Origin: Bacillus mesophilus
Lineage (GTDB): Bacteria; Bacillota; Bacilli; Bacillales; SA4
Length of the DNA: 64,000 bases
Assembly (NCBI RefSeq): GCF_011008845.1
Contig: NZ_JAAIWM010000001.1
Coordinates: forward strand, 372,001 to 436,000
Direction of reading: 5' to 3'
Under the pieces are notes generated by a model that was not told where the DNA came from, made no database searches, and was given only the letters and a program-made list of their open reading frames with translations. The translations under genes were made by a program, and so were the position numbers. Shown piece after piece: positions 51,573 through 60,187 of this stretch (its first letter is position 1; every line of letters begins with the position of its first letter).

Positions 51573-53342
51573 ATGAACACTGTTTTAACCACCTTAAATG
51601 CAAAATATATTCATACAAATCTTGCTATAAGATGTTTACGTGCATACGTAGAGCCTGAACATCAAGTTCATATGGTTGAATATACAATAAAAGACCCTTC
51701 TATCAACATTGTCACGGACCTTTTTAAATACAAGCCTGATGTAATAGGGTTTAGCTGTTATATCTGGAATATTGAAGAAACGATTAAAGTAATTGGCATG
51801 ATAAAAAAAATCAACCCTGAGGTTACAATTATCCTAGGTGGCCCTGAAGTGTCATACGATATTACTTACTGGCTAGAAAGACTTCAGGACGTTGATTATA
51901 TAGTTATTGGTGAAGGTGAAGAAACGTTTAAGCAACTTTTGACTCACTTAAAAACCGGTGAGTTTAGCTTAACCGATATACATGGTGTAGCGTACCGAAA
52001 AGAGCAAAAGGTGATTGTAAATCCACAACGAAACAAGTTAAATCTTCAGGAGTCACCTTCTCCCTTTAAGTTTGAAGAGGACCTTCCTCACTTATCAAAA
52101 CGAGTAACCTATATAGAAACAAGTAGAGGCTGTCCCTTTAGCTGTCAATTCTGCTTATCTTCTATAGAAGTGGGTGTTCGTTATTTTAACAAAGATAAAG
52201 TGAAAGAAGATATCCGTTTTCTTATGCAAAATGGTGCTAAAACCATTAAGTTTGTAGATAGAACTTTCAACATTAGTAGAAGCTACGCTATGGAGATGTT
52301 TCAGTTCTTAATCGACGAACATCTACCTGGTACTGTCTTTCAGTTCGAAATCACAGCCGACATTATGCGACCTGAAGTCATTCAATTCTTAAACGAAAAT
52401 GCTCCTGCTGGATTGTTTAGATTTGAAATTGGTGTTCAGTCTACCAATGATGCCACAAATGAATTAGTTATGAGGAAACAAAATTTCCAAAAGTTAACTC
52501 GTACCGTCACTATGGTTAAAGAAGGCGGAAAAATTGATCAGCATTTAGATCTCATTGCAGGACTTCCTGATGAGAATTATGATTCATTCAAGAAGACTTT
52601 CAATGATGTGTTCGAACTTAGGCCCGAGGAACTACAGCTTGGCTTTTTAAAGATGCTTCGTGGAACAGGTCTCCGTATTCGTGCTGAACAGCATGATTAT
52701 GTATATATGGATCACTCTCCATATGAGATATTGAAAAATAATGTATTATCTTTTGAAGAAATTTCTCAAATCAAACAGGTTGAGGATGTGTTAGAAAAAT
52801 ACTGGAATGATCATCGAATGGATTATACAGTAGAATACCTGGTAACATCTGTATTCCCTACTCCCTTCGACTTCTTTCAGGAGTTTGGAATGTATTGGGA
52901 TGAAATGGGTTGGGGAAGAATTGGTCATCAATTAGAGGACCTATTTCAACGTTTATGGAGCTTCTTGTTAAATCGTGTTGACGCGAACACTTCAATCATT
53001 CATAGTCTTATGAAGCTTGATTATTTAAGAGGTCAAAAGTATAAACCAAGAAAGCCGTGGTGGGATGACCTTCTTGAAAAAGAAGATCGTGGAGACTACT
53101 ATCGTCAGCTCATCGCTTTACCTTCTCTACTTGGTAAGAATTTTGAAGAGTTACAGCTTACTGAAAAGGACTTATATAAACACACTGTATTAGAAGTGAT
53201 TCACTTCGATTTAAACTACTATTTACAACTAGGGGAATTAAAAGAGGAACCTTCCCTTCTTTTAGCATATTTTAACCCTAAAGATCAAAACACTTATCTG
53301 TATAGTGTTGCCTTAAGAAAGATAGCAGAAGTAAACGTGTAG
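51573..53342 (+). CDS. B12-binding-domain radical SAM protein (DUF4080 type)
   Basis: 589 aa. Residues 1-140 form a cobalamin-binding-like Rossmann domain with I-I-L-G-G-P-E-V near 92-99. A radical SAM domain follows, with R-G-C-P-F-S-C-Q-F-C (C-x3-C-x2-C near 191-198), then a long C-terminal helical DUF4080 region. The His of the classical D-x-H-x-x-G B12 motif is not seen, so cobalamin binding is uncertain. Likely cytoplasmic; substrate unknown. AAAGGAG is about 12 bases before the ATG. The 415-bp gap upstream (51158-51572) shows no gene, only a degraded GAGACTCCTAC repeat remnant near 51227. Confidence 0.85.
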   Translation: MNTVLTTLNAKYIHTNLAIRCLRAYVEPEHQVHMVEYTIKDPSINIVTDLFKYKPDVIGFSCYIWNIEETIKVIGMIKKINPEVTIILGGPEVSYDITYWLERLQDVDYIVIGEGEETFKQLLTHLKTGEFSLTDIHGVAYRKEQKVIVNPQRNKLNLQESPSPFKFEEDLPHLSKRVTYIETSRGCPFSCQFCLSSIEVGVRYFNKDKVKEDIRFLMQNGAKTIKFVDRTFNISRSYAMEMFQFLIDEHLPGTVFQFEITADIMRPEVIQFLNENAPAGLFRFEIGVQSTNDATNELVMRKQNFQKLTRTVTMVKEGGKIDQHLDLIAGLPDENYDSFKKTFNDVFELRPEELQLGFLKMLRGTGLRIRAEQHDYVYMDHSPYEILKNNVLSFEEISQIKQVEDVLEKYWNDHRMDYTVEYLVTSVFPTPFDFFQEFGMYWDEMGWGRIGHQLEDLFQRLWSFLLNRVDANTSIIHSLMKLDYLRGQKYKPRKPWWDDLLEKEDRGDYYRQLIALPSLLGKNFEELQLTEKDLYKHTVLEVIHFDLNYYLQLGELKEEPSLLLAYFNPKDQNTYLYSVALRKIAEVNV

Positions 53343-53360
53343 GAGCTCCTACACGTTTTT
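53333..53360. terminator. Palindromic terminator shared by two convergent genes and containing both stop codons
   Basis: AAACGTGTAGGAG followed by its reverse complement (53333-53358). Each strand reads AAC-GTG-TAG, so the radical SAM gene and the leftward 57-aa gene both end Asn-Val-stop inside the same hairpin, with T5 following on the plus side. Confidence 0.85.
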
Positions 53361-53522
53361 CTGTTTTTCATCATTATGATCTCTAGGTTCTTTTTTCTTT
53401 ATTTTATTTGATTTTGATTCAGCTAAGAGCTCAAATACTTTTGTAGCATTATAATCTCCAAGTTCTGAACCATACTCTTCTTTTGAAGAGGAATCATATG
53501 GAGAATTTCTTGCAGTTGTCAT
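53349..53522 (-). CDS. Small Ser/Lys-rich protein (57 aa), possible YkzE-like
   Basis: Begins M-T-T-A-R-N-S-P-Y-D and includes S-S-K-E-E-Y-G-S-E-L-G near residues 12-22. A helical middle (V-F-E-L-L-A-E-S) and a basic tail (K-I-K-K-K-E-P-R) follow. The ribosome site is modest (AGGA). It starts 5 bp after the stop of the 54-aa gene, so the two form an operon. Position near ktrD and kinE is that of B. subtilis ykzE, but I cannot confirm identity. Confidence 0.65.
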   Translation of the reverse strand: MTTARNSPYDSSSKEEYGSELGDYNATKVFELLAESKSNKIKKKEPRDHNDEKQKNV

Positions 53523-53527
53523 GAAGA

Positions 53528-53692
53528 TTATTCCTGCTTTCCGTTTTGATATCCTTTTTTTGAATTTCGGTTAGCACCCTTCATCGCTTGCTCTTCAACT
53601 GCCTCTTGAGCAAATTCGGTGTCAGGAAGACTTTCTGTTGGTGTATTATTATTTTTTAAAGCTGCATCAAACTTAACTTTTCGCTTTGCCAT
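53528..53692 (-). CDS. Small MAKR-type hydrophilic protein (54 aa)
   Basis: Begins M-A-K-R-K-V-K-F-D-A with TAGGGGTG before the ATG. It contains D-T-E-F-A-Q-E near residues 24-30 and a Lys/Asn/Gly-rich tail. The pattern (MAKR start, acidic D-x-E-F-x-x-E, Asn/Lys-rich end) resembles the protein at 136-312. No family is recognised with confidence; gamma-SASP-like or YfhD-like spore roles are speculation. First gene of a two-gene operon. Confidence 0.65.
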   Translation of the reverse strand: MAKRKVKFDAALKNNNTPTESLPDTEFAQEAVEEQAMKGANRNSKKGYQNGKQE

Positions 53693-53855
53693 TGTTAAAC
53701 ACCCCTATCAAAAGAATGGAGGATTCACCCTCTGTTTTATTGTTACCTGTTTCTCTTACAACATAATAGGAATTATCTTGCTGTACTTCAAGTAAATATA
53801 GTTGTCTTCATTGGAGATAATAAGATGGAGAGTCTTAAATTGAGGTGATCATTTC

Positions 53856-54212
53856 ATGAAGAAGAAAAAGGTAAAAGAGAAGGACTTAGAAATTCCGTTC
53901 ATTGATGAAACGATGCCACATCAACCAGATGCACCTGTATTTAAAGGTAGTGGAGTAAAAATGGAGAAGCCTTTCATTAATGAGCATGGTGTAGTCATTG
54001 GTGATAGCTTTTATGATTCTCCAAATTCTCCATTAAATAAATGGTCTGAGGACACTGATCCTTCTATCATGGCTGGCGATGAATGGGTTCATCCTACAAA
54101 TGATATTGGTTGGAATACAGCGGAAAATAGAGAACTCATCGAGAAAAAAATCCCGCCCCAAGGTGTTCCTTTTACACATCCAGATAAGGATGTTAGTTAT
54201 AACCAAGATTAG
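53856..54212 (+). CDS. DUF3905 family protein
   Basis: 118 aa, hydrophilic, with TTGAGGTGATC before the ATG. The sequence D-E-T-M-P-H-Q, D-S-P-N-S-P-L-N-K-W-S-E-D-T-D-P near 54-70, D-E-W-V-H-P-T-N-D-I-G-W near 74-85 and a Pro-rich end match the DUF3905 family of spore formers. No membrane segment. Function unknown. Confidence 0.78.
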   Translation: MKKKKVKEKDLEIPFIDETMPHQPDAPVFKGSGVKMEKPFINEHGVVIGDSFYDSPNSPLNKWSEDTDPSIMAGDEWVHPTNDIGWNTAENRELIEKKIPPQGVPFTHPDKDVSYNQD

Positions 54213-54216
54213 AATT

Positions 54217-54256
54217 ATAAGGGTATCAGCTTTTATGGCTGGTACCCTTATTTGTG
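54217..54256 (+). terminator. Terminator of DUF3905 gene
   Basis: TAAGGGTA-T-CAGC pairs with GCTG-G-TACCCTTA (6-nt loop), followed by a short T-run. Confidence 0.75.
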
Positions 54257-54270
54257 CTTTTTAATACCGA

Positions 54271-54296
54271 AAAAAAGGCCTGCAGGAGCAGACCTT
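54271..54296 (-). terminator. Terminator of MFS gene
   Basis: AAGGCCTGC pairs with GCAGACCTT (one wobble), followed on the minus strand by T7; it touches the MFS stop codon. Confidence 0.8.
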
Positions 54297-55491
54297 ACTT
54301 TGCTTTCTTAGGCTTGATTTCCTTTAGTGCAATGAGCCCTGCAACCATACATAACCCTGTAATACTATAATACATCACTTGATGAGATGCCTTCATTAAT
54401 AAGACGAAAACAGGAGGTCCTGCCGCCACCCCTATAAAGCGCATGGAGCTATAAATAGAGGTAATCGTACCTCTCTCCTCTTTTTCAACCCCTTCAGTTA
54501 TTAATGAGTCTAGGCATGGTAAGGCAACACCTATACCAACACCACATATAAAGAAAATTCCTAATAAGAAGTATATGTTTTCAGTAAAACTTATTGCAAA
54601 TACGGAAATGGCTAGCAAAGCAATTCCGGATACTGTAATCCATTTCATTAATACTTTGTTTTCTTTTATCTTCTTACCAGTAAAGTACGATGCAAGACAT
54701 AGGGATGCGAGTGGAATTGCAAGAATGAGTCCTTTTTTTATTCCATCAATACCATGTTGATCCTCAAGCATGGAGGATAGATAAAATAATACTCCAAAAA
54801 GGACAAACATTAGGATACAGCCAATTGCAAAAATAGCGTATAGCCAACGCCCACTCTTCTTAAATATCTTCTTAATTTGTTTAAGAAATTTTTTAAATGG
54901 CACCGGCTTTTTTTTCTTTTTTGGACTTTCCACTAAAAATATCATTAACAGTACGGATATTAATGTAAAAACAGGAATTGCGAAGAAAGGTAAAAACCAA
55001 ACAAGTCCCGCTAAAAGAGATCCAAGGATTGGACTAAGAACTTTACCAAAAGTATTTGAGGTCTCAATAACTCCAAGTTCCTTACTCACCTCTTTTTCAC
55101 TTTTAAACAAATCGCCTACAAGTGGCATAACGACTGGAGCTGCACCTGCTGCTCCAACACCTTGAAAAATTCGCCCCACTAAAATAAGCCAGTAAGGGTC
55201 TTTCATTTTCCATGCTGCCCATCCTGAAATGATTCCCCCAACGCCAGCTATAATTAAACTAGGTATAATAACTTTTTTACGTCCTATTCGATCTGAAAGA
55301 TAACCAGCAATTGGGATTAGAATAATCGCCACAATGGAGTACAAAGTTATGATCATACTAACCTGAAATGAGCTGATGTTTAACTTCTTTTCAATGGTTG
55401 GAAGAACCGGTATTAGCATTGAATTCCCTAAAGTCTTAACTAATGGTATGGAAGCAAGTGAAACGATTGACCATTTTTTTTCCTGTTTCAT
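54295..55491 (-). CDS. Major facilitator superfamily transporter
   Basis: 398 aa with 12 predicted membrane helices and a basic central loop (K-K-K-K-K-P-V-P-F-K-K-F-L-K). The MFS motif G-Y-L-S-D-R-I-G-R-K-K-V lies between helices 2 and 3 (near 62-73), typical of drug/proton antiporters. Helix 5 has G-K-V-L-S-P-I-L-G-S near 150-159, the antiporter motif C. An efflux pump is likely, with substrate unknown. AAGGTAGG precedes the ATG. Confidence 0.87.
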   Translation of the reverse strand: MKQEKKWSIVSLASIPLVKTLGNSMLIPVLPTIEKKLNISSFQVSMIITLYSIVAIILIPIAGYLSDRIGRKKVIIPSLIIAGVGGIISGWAAWKMKDPYWLILVGRIFQGVGAAGAAPVVMPLVGDLFKSEKEVSKELGVIETSNTFGKVLSPILGSLLAGLVWFLPFFAIPVFTLISVLLMIFLVESPKKKKKPVPFKKFLKQIKKIFKKSGRWLYAIFAIGCILMFVLFGVLFYLSSMLEDQHGIDGIKKGLILAIPLASLCLASYFTGKKIKENKVLMKWITVSGIALLAISVFAISFTENIYFLLGIFFICGVGIGVALPCLDSLITEGVEKEERGTITSIYSSMRFIGVAAGPPVFVLLMKASHQVMYYSITGLCMVAGLIALKEIKPKKAK

Positions 55492-55682
55492 TTTAACAAC
55501 CTACCTTAATCTATATATTCGACTCTCTTTATCATTCGTACAAACTCTCCGATTTATTTTTGTCACTTATTGGAAGGCCAAAAAGGGTTTTGATTTATGT
55601 TGCAGGAACAAGACTCTCCAGAGATGGATGTGAAGGCCTAAAACAAGTAAAAAAATCAGTTATTCTTATACTCACAACGACT

Positions 55683-55775
55683 TATATCGGCGTTATTTAC
55701 GATTTATCGGTGCTTAGCGGATTTTTATCGGCGCTCCTCTAGAAGTTTCCGGCGAAAACAAAGCTATATCGGCGG
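55683..55775. repeat. Phased array of TATCGGCG-type motif (array B)
   Basis: The 340-bp gap 55492-55831 has no gene. ATCGG cores start at 55686, 55706, 55727 and 55768, with AGCGG at 55716 and TCCGG at 55748, giving spacings of 20, 10, 11, 21 and 20 bp. The consensus is T-T-T-A-T-C-G-G-C-G. The same motif and phasing occur at 11443-11541. Confidence 0.68.
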
Positions 55776-55792
55776 TTAAGGTTAATACAACT

Positions 55793-55829
55793 AAAAAAGG
55801 AACCTTCTGTAAAAGAAGATTCCTTTTTA
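55793..55829 (-). terminator. Terminator of ktrD-like gene
   Basis: AAAAAGGAA..TTCT pairs with AGAA..TTCCTTTTT around GTAAA; T6 follows on the minus strand. Confidence 0.85.
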
Positions 55830-55831
55830 GA

Positions 55832-57190
55832 TTACCCAATAATCACACGTTCTTTTGGATAGTGATAGCGTACTTTCTTTTCTCTTCGCCCGCCCAATAA
55901 AAACAGCACGAGTATAATCCCAATTCTACCTACAAACATCAAAAAGATAATAATACACTTACCAACCGTACTCAAGTCAGGTGTGATCCCCATCGATAAA
56001 CCAGAGGTACCGAACGCTGAACAGACTTCAAATATTATGCTAATAAGTGGAAACGGCTCTGTGATAAGTAAAATAAGCGTTGCCGTAAAACATAATATAA
56101 GGGCCAACATCGATATAGCAAGTGACTTTAAAATATCCTCCTCATGCAACTCACGATTAAAAATCTTAATATGCCTGTTTCCCTTTGCAAAATGATAGAT
56201 AAATAAAAGGTTTAAAGCAAAGGTTGTTGTTCGAATCCCCCCCCCAACAGAACTTGGAGAAGCACCTATAAACATGAGAATAGATAGAAAAAATAATGTT
56301 GGCTCGCTAAATTCATTCACATCCATTGTAGCAAGCCCACCACTCCTAGTACTTACAGATTGGAACAATGCGTAGAAAAATGCTTCATGCCACACCATCC
56401 CCTTAAAGAAATTTTTCATTTCCAAGAGGATAATAACAAGAGTACCAAAGATAATTAGGAGAAAAAACGTAATAGAAGTTAGCTTTGTAAAAAGTGAAAA
56501 CCTAAACCTAAATCCATCTGTTTTATTTGTAAGGAAGTCCTTTACTTCAATCAAAACTGGAAAGCCAATGGCACCCAGAATAATCAACAGCATATTTATG
56601 AACTGTACAAAATAATCATTTGCAAATGGAATCAGAGAACTTCCTGTTATATCAAATCCACCATTTGTAGTCGCTGAAATAGAAGCAAAGAAACCTTGTA
56701 GATATGCCTCCTGCCAGGTAGGAAAATACTTTAGAAAATATGTACCTAATATAAGTGCACCCAAGATCTCAATTATGATTATAATAGCGAGTATTTGTCT
56801 CATTAAATTAACGAGACCTGATAAGTTTGATTGGTTTTGATCAAGCATGATCAACTGACGTTCTTTTAATCCTATTTTTTTACCCATAATTAGCCAAATA
56901 AATGTTCCTAACGTCATGACTCCAATCCCACCAAATTGCAAAACAAAGGCAAGTATGAGTACACCAGGGACGCTAAATGTATCAGCAGTGGACACAACCG
57001 TTAATCCGGTAACACTTACTGCACTCACAGCAGTAAATAATGCATCTATAAAAGCCCACTCTACATCTTCCTTATGAGCAATTGGAAGACTGAGTAAACT
57101 TACGGCAATGGTGACCGCAATAAAATAGAAGCTAACGATAATTTGTGCTGGACTAAGCTTGTGAAGCCTCATCCTTAATGGTTGAAACAT
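55832..57190 (-). CDS. ktrD: KtrD-like potassium channel subunit (TrkH/KtrB family)
   Basis: 452 aa from the ATG at 57190, chosen because AGGG lies nine bases upstream, whereas the ATG three codons earlier is too close. Eight core membrane helices are arranged as four M1-P-M2 repeats, each with a selectivity loop glycine: V-S-V-T-G-L near 65, A-T-T-N-G-G-F near 175, S-T-R-S-G-G near 287 and F-G-T-S-G-L near 400. It imports K+ driven by Na+ and voltage and needs a KtrC/KtrA ring protein, not in this window. Position matches B. subtilis ykrM. Confidence 0.92.
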   Translation of the reverse strand: MFQPLRMRLHKLSPAQIIVSFYFIAVTIAVSLLSLPIAHKEDVEWAFIDALFTAVSAVSVTGLTVVSTADTFSVPGVLILAFVLQFGGIGVMTLGTFIWLIMGKKIGLKERQLIMLDQNQSNLSGLVNLMRQILAIIIIIEILGALILGTYFLKYFPTWQEAYLQGFFASISATTNGGFDITGSSLIPFANDYFVQFINMLLIILGAIGFPVLIEVKDFLTNKTDGFRFRFSLFTKLTSITFFLLIIFGTLVIILLEMKNFFKGMVWHEAFFYALFQSVSTRSGGLATMDVNEFSEPTLFFLSILMFIGASPSSVGGGIRTTTFALNLLFIYHFAKGNRHIKIFNRELHEEDILKSLAISMLALILCFTATLILLITEPFPLISIIFEVCSAFGTSGLSMGITPDLSTVGKCIIIFLMFVGRIGIILVLFLLGGRREKKVRYHYPKERVIIG

Positions 57191-57331
57191 TGTATCCATA
57201 CCCTTTCAATTTAACAGATTATCCTTTATCCATTTTGAACTAAACAATGAAAAAGGGCAACCTGTTCCCATCTTTTTGTATAGCCATTAATTTCATAGGG
57301 AAGTATTTCCAATGCTGATAATTCCTCCATA

Positions 57332-57359
57332 TGAAAACATTGGTCAGTATTAGATACTA
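57332..57359 (+). promoter_or_regulatory. Possible sigma-G promoter of the second SASP gene
   Basis: TGAAAAC and GATACTA (one mismatch to CATACTA) are 14 bp apart, about 65 bp before the ATG. The -35 is imperfect and spacing is at the short limit. Confidence 0.35.
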
Positions 57360-57423
57360 TAAAGTCTCTTATACTAAAAAAGCAATACCAAATTGCAAAA
57401 GAAATGGAAGGAGTCGGGTCCAA

Positions 57424-57630
57424 ATGGCTAACAGTAGTAATAAACTATTAGTGCCTGGTATCGAACAGGCATTAGACGCGATTAAATATGAAATTGCTGA
57501 AGAATTCGGTGTAAAATTAGGTTCAGATACAGTTTCAAGAGCAAATGGTTCTGTTGGTGGAGAAATCACTAAGCGCCTAGTAAAAACTGCTCAACAACAG
57601 ATTAATGGTCAATTTAATCCACAACAATAA
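57424..57630 (+). CDS. sspD: Alpha/beta-type small acid-soluble spore protein (SspD-like)
   Basis: 68 aa from the ATG at 57424 behind GGAAGGAG; an upstream frame extension is not supported. [10 protein letters not shown] near 22-31 is the protease site region and [15 protein letters not shown] near 40-54 the DNA-binding motif. It is about 75 percent identical by eye to the SASP at 17482, but with a longer Gln-rich tail. Genes ktrD, sspD and rsgI/sigI are neighbours in B. subtilis too, which supports the symbol. Confidence 0.92.
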   Translation: MANSSNKLLVPGIEQALDAIKYEIAEEFGVKLGSDTVSRANGSVGGEITKRLVKTAQQQINGQFNPQQ

Positions 57631-57646
57631 TTAAATATAAATGGCT

Positions 57647-57680
57647 AAACCCGGGATGGTTTCACCACCCCGGGTTTTAT
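57647..57680. terminator. Terminator between SASP and ferritin genes
   Basis: AAACCCGGGATGGT pairs with ACCACCCCGGGTTT (one wobble, 3-nt loop), with Ts on the plus side. Confidence 0.9.
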
Positions 57681-57683
57681 TTG

Positions 57684-58190
57684 CTACTCTGCCTCTGCAG
57701 TAAAAGTTCGTTTTGAAAATTCAGTATCTAACATAAAAATTGCATTACTATCATCATGAATTCTCTTTAACTTTTGAATGATGCTATCAAATAAGTCTTC
57801 TTCTTCAACCTGTTCTTCGATAAACCACTTTAAAAAGTTAATTGTTGCATGCTCTCTTTCATCTAGTGCAATATCTGATAAATGATAAATTCGGTTAGTT
57901 ACTTCTTTTTCTTGTTTCAATGCTTTTTCAAAAACATCCAATAAAGAGTTAAAACTATTATTAGGTGAATCAAATCCCTTAATGGTTGCTCTTTTACCTA
58001 ATGCATTGATAAAATTATAAAATTTCATCGCATGAAAACGTTCTTCCTCAGCTTGTACAAGAAAGAAGTTAGCAAAACCGTCAAGACCTTCATCTGAACA
58101 ATATGCAGCCATTGCTAGATAGGCATGTGCTGAATAAAATTCATAATTCATTTGTTCGTTTAAAGTTGTATGTAATTTTTCAGATAACAT
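57684..58190 (-). CDS. Ferritin
   Basis: 168 aa, four-helix bundle. The ferroxidase ligands are visible: Glu17 in E-Q-M-N-Y-E-F-Y, Glu50 and His53 in A-E-E-E-R-F-H, Glu near 94, and Gln in E-E-Q-V-E-E near 127. It assembles into a 24-mer that oxidises and stores iron, protecting against Fenton chemistry. AAAGGGTG precedes the ATG. Single gene; it is not a Dps or bacterioferritin, since the heme Met is not apparent. Confidence 0.93.
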   Translation of the reverse strand: MLSEKLHTTLNEQMNYEFYSAHAYLAMAAYCSDEGLDGFANFFLVQAEEERFHAMKFYNFINALGKRATIKGFDSPNNSFNSLLDVFEKALKQEKEVTNRIYHLSDIALDEREHATINFLKWFIEEQVEEEDLFDSIIQKLKRIHDDSNAIFMLDTEFSKRTFTAEAE

Positions 58191-58280
58191 TAAATCACCC
58201 TTTAGTTAGTATTTTGTAGCAATTATATCATATTACCCTAGATTTAAAGCAGTATAATGCTCATGTGAAATTCAGAAAAC

Positions 58281-58312
58281 AAAAAGAAGAGTAGGCATTT
58301 ACCCTACTCGTC
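58281..58312 (-). terminator. Terminator of sigI-rsgI, containing the rsgI stop codon
   Basis: GAGTAGG pairs with CCTACTC (7-nt loop), followed on the minus strand by CTTTTTG. The TAG of rsgI (58304-58306) is part of the stem. Confidence 0.8.
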
Positions 58313-59338
58313 TTCGTCTTCGTCATCTTCATCGTCCCGGTTGTCTCGGTCAGATCTTCCTCTATTGTTGTCGTCATCATCATCTTCTTCATCGTCGTCA
58401 TCTTCGCGATCATTTTTTTTACTTTCCTTAATTTTACTATTCTTTTCTTTTACTTTATAAGGTGGACCTTTTTTATCCTTCTTATTTCCCTTTTCTGAGT
58501 TAATGTTATCCTGTTCACCTATATCATCTTGGTTGCTAGTAGCAGTAGTTTTCTCTTTTACATCAACCTTTGGAAGTTCTTTCTCTACCTCTTCAACTGG
58601 TTTCTCAGTAACTACCGGCTTTTCCTTTTGATCTTCTTTAATGACATTCGGTTTCTGATTATTCTCTTTAGCAAGTACAAACTCTTTTACATACTTTCCT
58701 GTAGATAAGCCTCTATCTATAGCATTTAAACGATCTTCTTCTTTACGGTCCATTACAGTGATTAATACATTCTCTGAAACATAAGATTTAGCGATATTAC
58801 TTACATCTTCATCTAGCCTCTTTTTAAGTCTATTTCCCTCATCGTCAACGACAACCGTTGCCAGAATGACTTCGGCACCATCCACATAATACCCAGATTC
58901 TTTACTGTGCTTGATAATCTCTTGTGTCACATTGATTATAGAACTATTTTTCCAATCATCAAGACTGTCTAGAATTAACTTTCCTTCTTCGTTATAACTC
59001 TTAAGGGTAATTACTCTTAACTTCTTATCAACCGCAACCTCAATGCTCGGATTTATATCGATTGACATATACGCATACACTTGATGACTATCGTAATAAG
59101 AAAAAGCGGAGAAAAATAATAAGATTGCGGCTACTGAACTAGCTATTGCAATGCGAAACTTACCAAAATTATTTAAAAATGCGTTTTTTGCTTTTGCTCG
59201 TTCATTTAGAGGAAAGAAATCAATTTCTTCCCCAATTTTATAATCTTCCTTTACCTTCCGTCCTTTCAGGAATTCACCTTCAGGGGTAAGTACGGTTACA
59301 TAATGCGCGTTTATTTCAAGAATTACTCCTTTCTTCAA
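58304..59338 (-). CDS. rsgI: Anti-sigma-I factor RsgI
   Basis: 344 aa. The N-terminal RsgI domain (about 1-50) binds SigI in the cytoplasm. One membrane helix (about 61-80) is followed by an external domain with Y-M-S-I-D-I-N-P-S-I-E-V near 92-103, the conserved periplasmic-side motif. The last 110 residues are a Lys/Glu/Pro linker and a strongly acidic Asp/Glu tail with R-G-R-S near 325, unlike the carbohydrate-binding tails of clostridial RsgI. Overlaps sigI by 4 bp. Controls a wall or heat stress response. Confidence 0.92.
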   Translation of the reverse strand: MKKGVILEINAHYVTVLTPEGEFLKGRKVKEDYKIGEEIDFFPLNERAKAKNAFLNNFGKFRIAIASSVAAILLFFSAFSYYDSHQVYAYMSIDINPSIEVAVDKKLRVITLKSYNEEGKLILDSLDDWKNSSIINVTQEIIKHSKESGYYVDGAEVILATVVVDDEGNRLKKRLDEDVSNIAKSYVSENVLITVMDRKEEDRLNAIDRGLSTGKYVKEFVLAKENNQKPNVIKEDQKEKPVVTEKPVEEVEKELPKVDVKEKTTATSNQDDIGEQDNINSEKGNKKDKKGPPYKVKEKNSKIKESKKNDREDDDDEEDDDDDNNRGRSDRDNRDDEDDEDEDE

Positions 59339-60072
59339 TTGTCCATCACCCCTTTTACATACTCTTTTAAATATAAATAATCGCTAGCCATTAAAATACT
59401 TACTGCAATAATATACTTCCTATTTCGTTCAATTGTTTTACGACTTACTGCAACTTCCTTTTCTAAGTCCTTCATTGGAAGCCTCTTTTTCTCAAATAGT
59501 ATTCTTTTAAATTCTGGGTTCTGGACTACCTCTTTTGCTACTAGCATTGCGTTTTCTCTTGCATCCGTATGCTTTGGCGAGTTTTCAACTAAATCCTGAA
59601 AAGACAGATCAAATTGCTTTAAAACAGTTTGATAATGGAGAATCTCGTCTCTTCTATGTTCTTCTTCAAGCTTTAAATGATAGCTCTCTACAGATGCATC
59701 AACTTCATACTTATTTTGGACTTGCTCATCATCACCTTGCTGCAAATCCAGTTTAACATTTTGTTGTCTACTTTCTTTACGAATGAAGTCAATTACACGT
59801 CTTTTTATAATTAATTCAGCAAACGAAAGTAGTGAGCTACCTCTTTCTGGAGAATACTTTTCTATAGATTCATTAAAGGCAATTAAACCAATACTGAATT
59901 CATCATCTGTTTCACTAATGTACCTCTTACACACTTTTGAAACAGTCTTCGCAATGAAAGGTTTATAATCACTAATTAGTTCTTCTTTCAGATAGGTGCT
60001 CCCATTTTGTATATCTAACACCTTATCTTCTAAGGTTTGCTTCCTTCTCAAGTTAAAGAGTAAACTCAGCAT
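59335..60072 (-). CDS. sigI: RNA polymerase sigma factor SigI
   Basis: 245 aa from the ATG at 60072 behind AGAGGTG. Sigma region 2 includes T-D-D-E-F-S-I-G-L-I-A-F-N-E near 57-70 and E-L-I-I-K-R-R-V-I-D-F-I-R near 88-100. A SigI-specific C-terminal domain (about 165-240) replaces region 4, with R-K-T-I-E-R-N-R-K-Y near 215. SigI responds to heat and cell wall state and is held by RsgI. Operon sigI-rsgI. A leader hairpin precedes it. Confidence 0.94.
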   Translation of the reverse strand: MLSLLFNLRRKQTLEDKVLDIQNGSTYLKEELISDYKPFIAKTVSKVCKRYISETDDEFSIGLIAFNESIEKYSPERGSSLLSFAELIIKRRVIDFIRKESRQQNVKLDLQQGDDEQVQNKYEVDASVESYHLKLEEEHRRDEILHYQTVLKQFDLSFQDLVENSPKHTDARENAMLVAKEVVQNPEFKRILFEKKRLPMKDLEKEVAVSRKTIERNRKYIIAVSILMASDYLYLKEYVKGVMDN

Positions 60073-60149
60073 AGGCTTCACCTCTTCTCTTCCTTAAAAT
60101 AATTCGGGTTCGTTAAAACCTTTATGTCCGTTTTAATCGTAATGTAGAA

Positions 60150-60187
60150 AATAAAAAATAGCCACTTCAAATAATGGTGAAGTGACT
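60150..60187 (-). terminator. Terminator-like hairpin in the sigI leader
   Basis: AGCCACTTC pairs with GAAGTGACT (one wobble, 10-nt loop), followed on the minus strand by ATTTTTTATTTT. It is about 80 bp before the sigI ATG and just after a TATAAT-like box (about 60200-60206). It could attenuate sigI. The remainder of 60190-60415 shows no gene. Confidence 0.55.
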
